Shown: piece after piece, positions 14,384 through 17,114 of the stretch
How the letters are laid out: each line of letters begins with the position of its first letter
How positions within the stretch are numbered: the first letter of the stretch is position 1
Assembly: GCA_034435395.1 (NCBI GenBank)
Contig: DAOTXK010000260.1
Location: 1 to 17,114 of the forward strand
Reading direction: 5' to 3'
Length of the DNA stretch: 17,114 nucleotides
Origin: DAOTXK01 sp034435395
GTDB taxonomy: Bacteria; Chloroflexota; Anaerolineae; Aggregatilineales; Ch27
Notes under the pieces: model-generated
What the model was told of the DNA's origin: nothing
Databases searched by the model: none
The model's input: the letters and a program-made list of their open reading frames with translations, nothing else
Made by a program: the position numbers and the translations under genes

Positions 14384-14497
14384 GGCTCACCTCTCCCAAT
14401 GATTGAGCTAACGTATGTGCTCGTAAAACCGACCATGGTCCATCAACGTCGCCTAGTACTTTGGGGCTAGTGGTGCTCACCCGTCGGAAAAGGCGCA

Positions 14498-14561
14498 GGC
14501 GTCACGATTCATCGCGCCGCCACACTATCGGCCAGACGTAGCGACGGCATGGATGCCGACG
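14498..14561 (+). repeat. BIME-like composite repeat, copy A
   Basis: This 64-nt unit matches copy B (15217-15280) at 61 of 64 positions and in the same orientation. It contains two inward-facing hairpin units: one around CGATTCATCG, and CGGCATGGATGCCG (6-bp stem). A central spacer, ACTATCGGCCAGAC, separates them. It lies on the 3' side of the RAYT pseudogene. Confidence 0.75.
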
Positions 14562-14569
14562 GCTGGCCG

Positions 14570-14633
14570 GGCGCGGGGCGTCGGACCTCAGTCCACCGCT
14601 AAGGGGCCGTAGTGGCGACATGAATGCCGACGC
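14570..14633 (+). repeat. Degenerate REP-like copy next to RAYT
   Basis: GGACCTCAGTCC (14583-14594) repeats the hairpin seen at 13428-13445. It is followed by a diverged half-unit at 14608-14633 (CGTAGTGGCGACATGAATGC and on) that resembles the right half of copies A and B. It ends a few bases before the RAYT stop codon. Confidence 0.5.
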
Positions 14634-14640
14634 ATAGTTT

Positions 14641-15211
14641 CTATCGCTCCGGTGGCTCCCAAACAGGGACACTTACGACATCGCGAGGGCCAGTATAGTC
14701 CTTAAGCCCTGGCGCAAATGAGTATGGATAGGCGGTATAGTCTTCCACCAACCCGGCGCGCACAGGGTTGGCCAGAATATAACCTGCAACGTCGGTGATA
14801 TCTTCTTCTCCCCGCAGTATGTGATCGTAGAACCCCCGCTGCCAGATACGCTGCTCAACACCAAGCAACCGCAAGCGGCGGGTCGCTCCTCGCTCCAGCT
14901 GCTGAACAAACTGAATCAATGAGACAGGTCGTTCGGCATCGGGCTGGCATAATAGATGCACATGATCAGGCATCACGCAGAAGGCGTATATGGTATATCG
15001 CGTGCGAACTACCTGCTCGCGCAACGCATCGACCACAGCACCCGCGTGCACGGCCATAGCAAACAGGACCGAACGCTCGTAAGTCGCAAAGCGTGACATG
15101 ATAGACGGCAGTTGTTGCGTAGTCCCAGCCCTCCAGGCGAAGCGATCGCCGCTGACCATAAGTCTTGTATTGGATTGGTGTTGCTCGATCCTGCCTCACA
15201 TGCCCCTCCAT
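14641..15211 (-). pseudogene. REP-associated tyrosine transposase (RAYT, Y1/HUH), frameshifted
   Basis: The first 43 or so residues from ATG 15211 read QRRSLRLEGWDYATTAVYHVTLC, the canonical RAYT N-terminus. The match then continues one base out of frame as TYERSVLFAM and on to the stop at 14641-14643. Skipping one base at about 15085 (TGC-G-ACT) joins them into a protein of about 190 residues with no loss. The HUH motif is intact (FCVMPDHVHLL), and the catalytic Tyr region is intact (AGYILANPVRAGLV), along with RIWQRGFYDHILR. RAYTs are single-strand nucleases that recognise and spread REP hairpins. This copy lies between BIME-like copies A and B, as in REPtrons. The frameshift means it is probably dead unless programmed slippage restores it; an assembly indel is the other option. 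Confidence 0.85.
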
Positions 15212-15216
15212 GCATG

Positions 15217-15280
15217 GGCGTCGCGATTCATCGCGCCGCTACACTATCGGCCAGACGTAGCGGCGGCATGGATGCCGACG
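15217..15280 (+). repeat. BIME-like composite repeat, copy B
   Basis: This is a direct repeat of copy A with three differences in 64 nt. The left arm begins GGCGTC and ends GCCGCTAC. The right arm is its inverse (GTAGCGGC ... GACGCC to 15282). The two arms share outer and inner sequence but have different hairpin cores (GCGATTCATCGC versus GGCATGGATGCC). It starts six bases before the RAYT start codon on the other strand. Confidence 0.75.
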
Positions 15281-15304
15281 CCATTCCCGCCAACCACACG
15301 TGTC

Positions 15305-15814
15305 TCACCCGTCGCGATTCGCCGCGCCGCCCCCGCGAATCTTCGCCAGCGCGGCCTGGGCTGCCTCCCGCACGGCTGCGGACTCGTCATCCAGCGCGTC
15401 GGTCAGCGCCGGGACCGCGTAGTCATTGCCCAGCCAGCCCAGCGCCACCGCTGCCCGCCGCCGCACGTCGGCTTCCGGATCACCCAGCGCCTTCACCAGC
15501 GGTCGGGCGGCCCGATGGTGCCGCGTCAGCCCCAGCGCCAGCACTGCCGACGCCCGCACGTTGGGATCGGCGTCGTCCAGCCGCCCGCGCAGCGCCTTGA
15601 TGGCCGGTCCGCCGACCCGTCCCAGCGCCGCCGCCGCCCGCCCACGTACCCCGGCATCCCCGTCAACCAGCAGCGCGATCAGCGGCTCCACCGCCCGCTC
15701 CCGCAGGCGGCCCAGTTGCCGCACCGCCTCGTCGTGGGCGGCGTGCCCCCGGCCCGGATCGCGCAGGATATCGATCAGGGCCTCGACGCTGTGCGGCCCT
15801 CGTCGGCGGGACAT
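15305..15814 (-). CDS. HEAT-repeat protein (PBS-lyase-like HEAT)
   Basis: This 169-residue alpha-helical protein is made of about five HEAT repeats of the short PBS-lyase type. They are VEALIDILRDPG, AVEPLIALLVDGDAGVRGRAAAALGRVG, AIKALRGRLDDADPNVRASAVLALGL, AARPLVKALGDPEADVRRRAAVALGWLG and AVPALTDALDDESAAVREAAQAAL. Such proteins bind partners or act in phycobilisome-lyase or repair contexts; no catalytic residue is visible. The start is set at 15814 because AGGAGGTGAG lies just upstream (15833-15824). The longer start at 15850 would put that ribosome site inside the gene. The C-terminal GGGAANRDG is encoded by a REP half-copy, so the original stop may have lain elsewhere. It is divergent from the zinc-ribbon gene and has no operon partner. 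The function is unknown. Confidence 0.78.
   Translation of the reverse strand: MSRRRGPHSVEALIDILRDPGRGHAAHDEAVRQLGRLRERAVEPLIALLVDGDAGVRGRAAAALGRVGGPAIKALRGRLDDADPNVRASAVLALGLTRHHRAARPLVKALGDPEADVRRRAAVALGWLGNDYAVPALTDALDDESAAVREAAQAALAKIRGGGAANRDG
15311..15330. repeat. REP half-copy at the 3' end of the HEAT gene
   Basis: Eighteen of 20 bases match 15220-15239, the left arm of copy B. This covers the last codons of the minus-strand HEAT gene. Confidence 0.5.
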
Positions 15815-15970
15815 CGCCTGTTTCTCACCTCCTGGCCATCGACCCGGCACAGGCGACCACCGGCCAGCGCCTGGCCGCCCGGCAGAAAAGGCCCACCTGT
15901 GTCACAATAGACCCACCTGGAAGGGACATGCTCTGGCCGACCCGTGATTCGCGCCACGGAGAACCGTCGG

Positions 15971-17026
15971 ATGTTGCGCTGCGACCGCTGTGAGCGGACC
16001 GCCCCACGCGAGATCGTCGTCTGTCCTCATCACGCCGATCATAGCTGCGCCTTCCTGGTGCAGGGGCAAGCGCCAGTCGCCCGATTCTCGCTGCCGTGGC
16101 GGGCCATCATCGGCGTGATCGTGCTTGGCCCGATCCTCAGCCTGATCCTGGCCCTGCTGACCGGGGAGATCGCCCTGCTGTGGATCGGTACCCTGGTCAG
16201 CAGCGAAGCCGGGGTGATGGCGGCGGTCGCCAGGACCCGGCGCTGCCCGCTGCTGTACAACCCGGCCACCGGGCAGATGTGGCGGGCCACCTGCTGCCTG
16301 GGCATCCGCTGGCGGCAGGTGGAGGTCCGCCAGGTGGAACCGCTGGACCTCGCCGAATACCCCCGCGCCCCACTGCCCACCCCGGCCAGCCTGGCAGCCT
16401 ACGCCTCCGGTCAGGGTCTGTCGCTGGAGCCGCCCCTGGAGATCGATCTGCCACCGGACCTGCCCCCCGATCTGACCGTGCTGGCCCCCGGCCATGACCG
16501 CGCCGCCTACACCTTCTTCGCCGCGCTGATCGGCCTGCTGGCGGACGGGGTTATCGCCGTGCGGGTGGCGGCCACCTGTCGCCGTTACCTGGGCGGCCTC
16601 CTGGGCAGCCGGAAGCGGACCCGGCCCGTGTACCTCTTTGTGCCGGGGCCGAACGCCCACTGCCAGCCAGCCGGGCGGCTGGAAGCGCGCATCCTGGCGA
16701 CCCTCCAGGACTGGTCCGCCCAGCCCGCCGCCCGCCAGTGGCCGCAGGGCGCGCCCGCCTACGACCTAGCCAGGGCCGTCTTCCCGTTTAAGGCGGAATA
16801 CAGCGCCGCCGTGCAGCTGGCCGAGCTGATGGCGGAGGAAGCCGCCGCCTCTTCCCTCAACCGGCTCCCGACGGACGGCGCGGACCTCCCTGACGGGGGG
16901 GCGGGCGCTGACCGCGCCGCTATCCCGCCGGAAGCGGACCCGATCCGCGCCGCCTACGAACGACTGGCCCAGGACGCGCCGACCTTCCACCAGCAGGTGC
17001 GGAAAGGACTCAAGCGAGCGTTTTAG
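15971..17026 (+). CDS. Uncharacterised membrane protein with N-terminal zinc ribbon
   Basis: I do not recognise this 351-residue protein. It starts MLRCDRCERTAPREIVVCPHHADHSC: C4, C7, C18, H20/H21, H24 and C26 look like a zinc-binding cluster. Two hydrophobic helices follow (IIGVIVLGPILSLILALLTG and IALLWIGTLVSSEAGVMAAV), then a basic strand and a Pro-rich linker (LEIDLPPDLPPDLTVLAP). A further hydrophobic stretch, AAYTFFAALIGLLADGVIAV, may be a helix of the soluble part. The C-terminal 150 residues are mostly helical and acidic. The start at 15971 has GGAG nine nt upstream. A GTG at 15944 would add nine residues but has no ribosome site. TGTCACAAT (15900-15908) could be a weak extended -10. 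It is divergent from the HEAT gene, and nothing nearby reveals its role. Confidence 0.6.
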   Translation: MLRCDRCERTAPREIVVCPHHADHSCAFLVQGQAPVARFSLPWRAIIGVIVLGPILSLILALLTGEIALLWIGTLVSSEAGVMAAVARTRRCPLLYNPATGQMWRATCCLGIRWRQVEVRQVEPLDLAEYPRAPLPTPASLAAYASGQGLSLEPPLEIDLPPDLPPDLTVLAPGHDRAAYTFFAALIGLLADGVIAVRVAATCRRYLGGLLGSRKRTRPVYLFVPGPNAHCQPAGRLEARILATLQDWSAQPAARQWPQGAPAYDLARAVFPFKAEYSAAVQLAELMAEEAAASSLNRLPTDGADLPDGGAGADRAAIPPEADPIRAAYERLAQDAPTFHQQVRKGLKRAF

Positions 17027-17032
17027 CGCGGG

Positions 17033-17102
17033 CCAGCGTCGCCAATGACCGGCGCGGCCCCTCCCCTACACCCCGATCCAGAACACGAAACGGCGACGCT
17101 GG
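17033..17102. repeat. Perfect 11-bp inverted repeat
   Basis: CCAGCGTCGCC (17033-17043) and GGCGACGCTGG (17092-17102) are exact reverse complements separated by 48 nt. The right arm falls in a possible coding tail on the minus strand. No T-run follows either arm. Confidence 0.4.
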
Positions 17103-17114
17103 TCGAAGCGGTGC
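17066..17114 (-). CDS. Possible 3' end of a minus-strand gene (5' end outside window)
   Basis: From the window edge the minus strand reads HRFDQRRRFVFWIGV and then TAG at 17068-17066. The composition looks like a protein end and it would converge on the zinc-ribbon gene, but 15 codons are too few to name or to prove coding. Confidence 0.2.
   Translation of the reverse strand, partial: HRFDQRRRFVFWIGV

Noticed and set aside
14498..15280. CRISPR array
   Set aside because: The repeats are only two, 719 nt apart, internally palindromic and flank a transposase. There is no regular spacing.
15814..15850. Longer start for the HEAT gene
   Set aside because: It would place a strong AGGAGGTGAG ribosome site inside the coding region.

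Overview
The window is GC-rich bacterial DNA. It is densely coded and the genes sit in long same-strand runs. The overall style points to a Chloroflexota (Anaerolineae-like) chromosome: single-pass membrane TPR proteins with Pro-Thr linkers, a secreted SH3 protein with a Pro-rich tail, an Eis-like acetyltransferase, DUF433/MNT/HepT modules and REP-like intergenic palindromes. That assignment is inferred from gene style, not from a marker gene.

Layout. (1) Positions 1-263 hold the 3' end of a uroporphyrinogen-decarboxylase-family gene. (2) Positions 354-5027, plus strand: a likely operon with a promoter at about 354-362, then a GT39-like membrane glycosyltransferase, a hexapeptide-repeat O-acyltransferase, an Eis-like GNAT-SCP2 acetyltransferase and a LysE-type exporter. 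The first two genes suggest surface-glycan assembly. (3) Positions 5091-8918, minus strand: three tandem paralogous membrane-anchored TPR proteins. Each carries exactly six cysteines, all in its C-terminal part. (4) Positions 8919-9319 are a gene-free spacer with palindromes. (5) Positions 9320-11607, minus strand: a compact overlapping cassette. It runs from a TATAAT promoter to a DUF433-MNT fusion antitoxin, then a HepT (HEPN RNase toxin) gene broken by an in-frame TAG, then a membrane-anchored TIR-domain protein whose ATG overlaps the HepT stop. This is the best candidate for an unusual conflict/defence module. (6) Positions 11657-13217, minus strand: a 14-TM DHA2-type MFS exporter with its own promoter. 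(7) Positions 13360-15330 are rich in REP/BIME-like palindromes. They surround a secreted SH3 protein with a clear terminator and a frameshifted REP-associated (RAYT/Y1) transposase, which lies between two nearly identical 64-nt BIME-like copies in direct orientation. (8) Positions 15305-15814, minus strand: a HEAT-repeat protein whose last codons lie in a REP half-copy. (9) Positions 15944/15971-17026, plus strand: an unrecognised zinc-ribbon membrane protein. The window ends with a perfect 11-bp inverted repeat and possibly the 3' end of another minus-strand gene.

How the parts fit. In the conflict cassette the MNT domain would normally neutralise HepT by AMPylating its Tyr. The toxin is truncated before its RNase motif, so the antitoxin and the TIR protein may be all that still works. 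The TIR protein is predicted to face the cytoplasm, where NAD is available, while the three TPR proteins are predicted to face outward. No rRNA, tRNA or CRISPR was seen.
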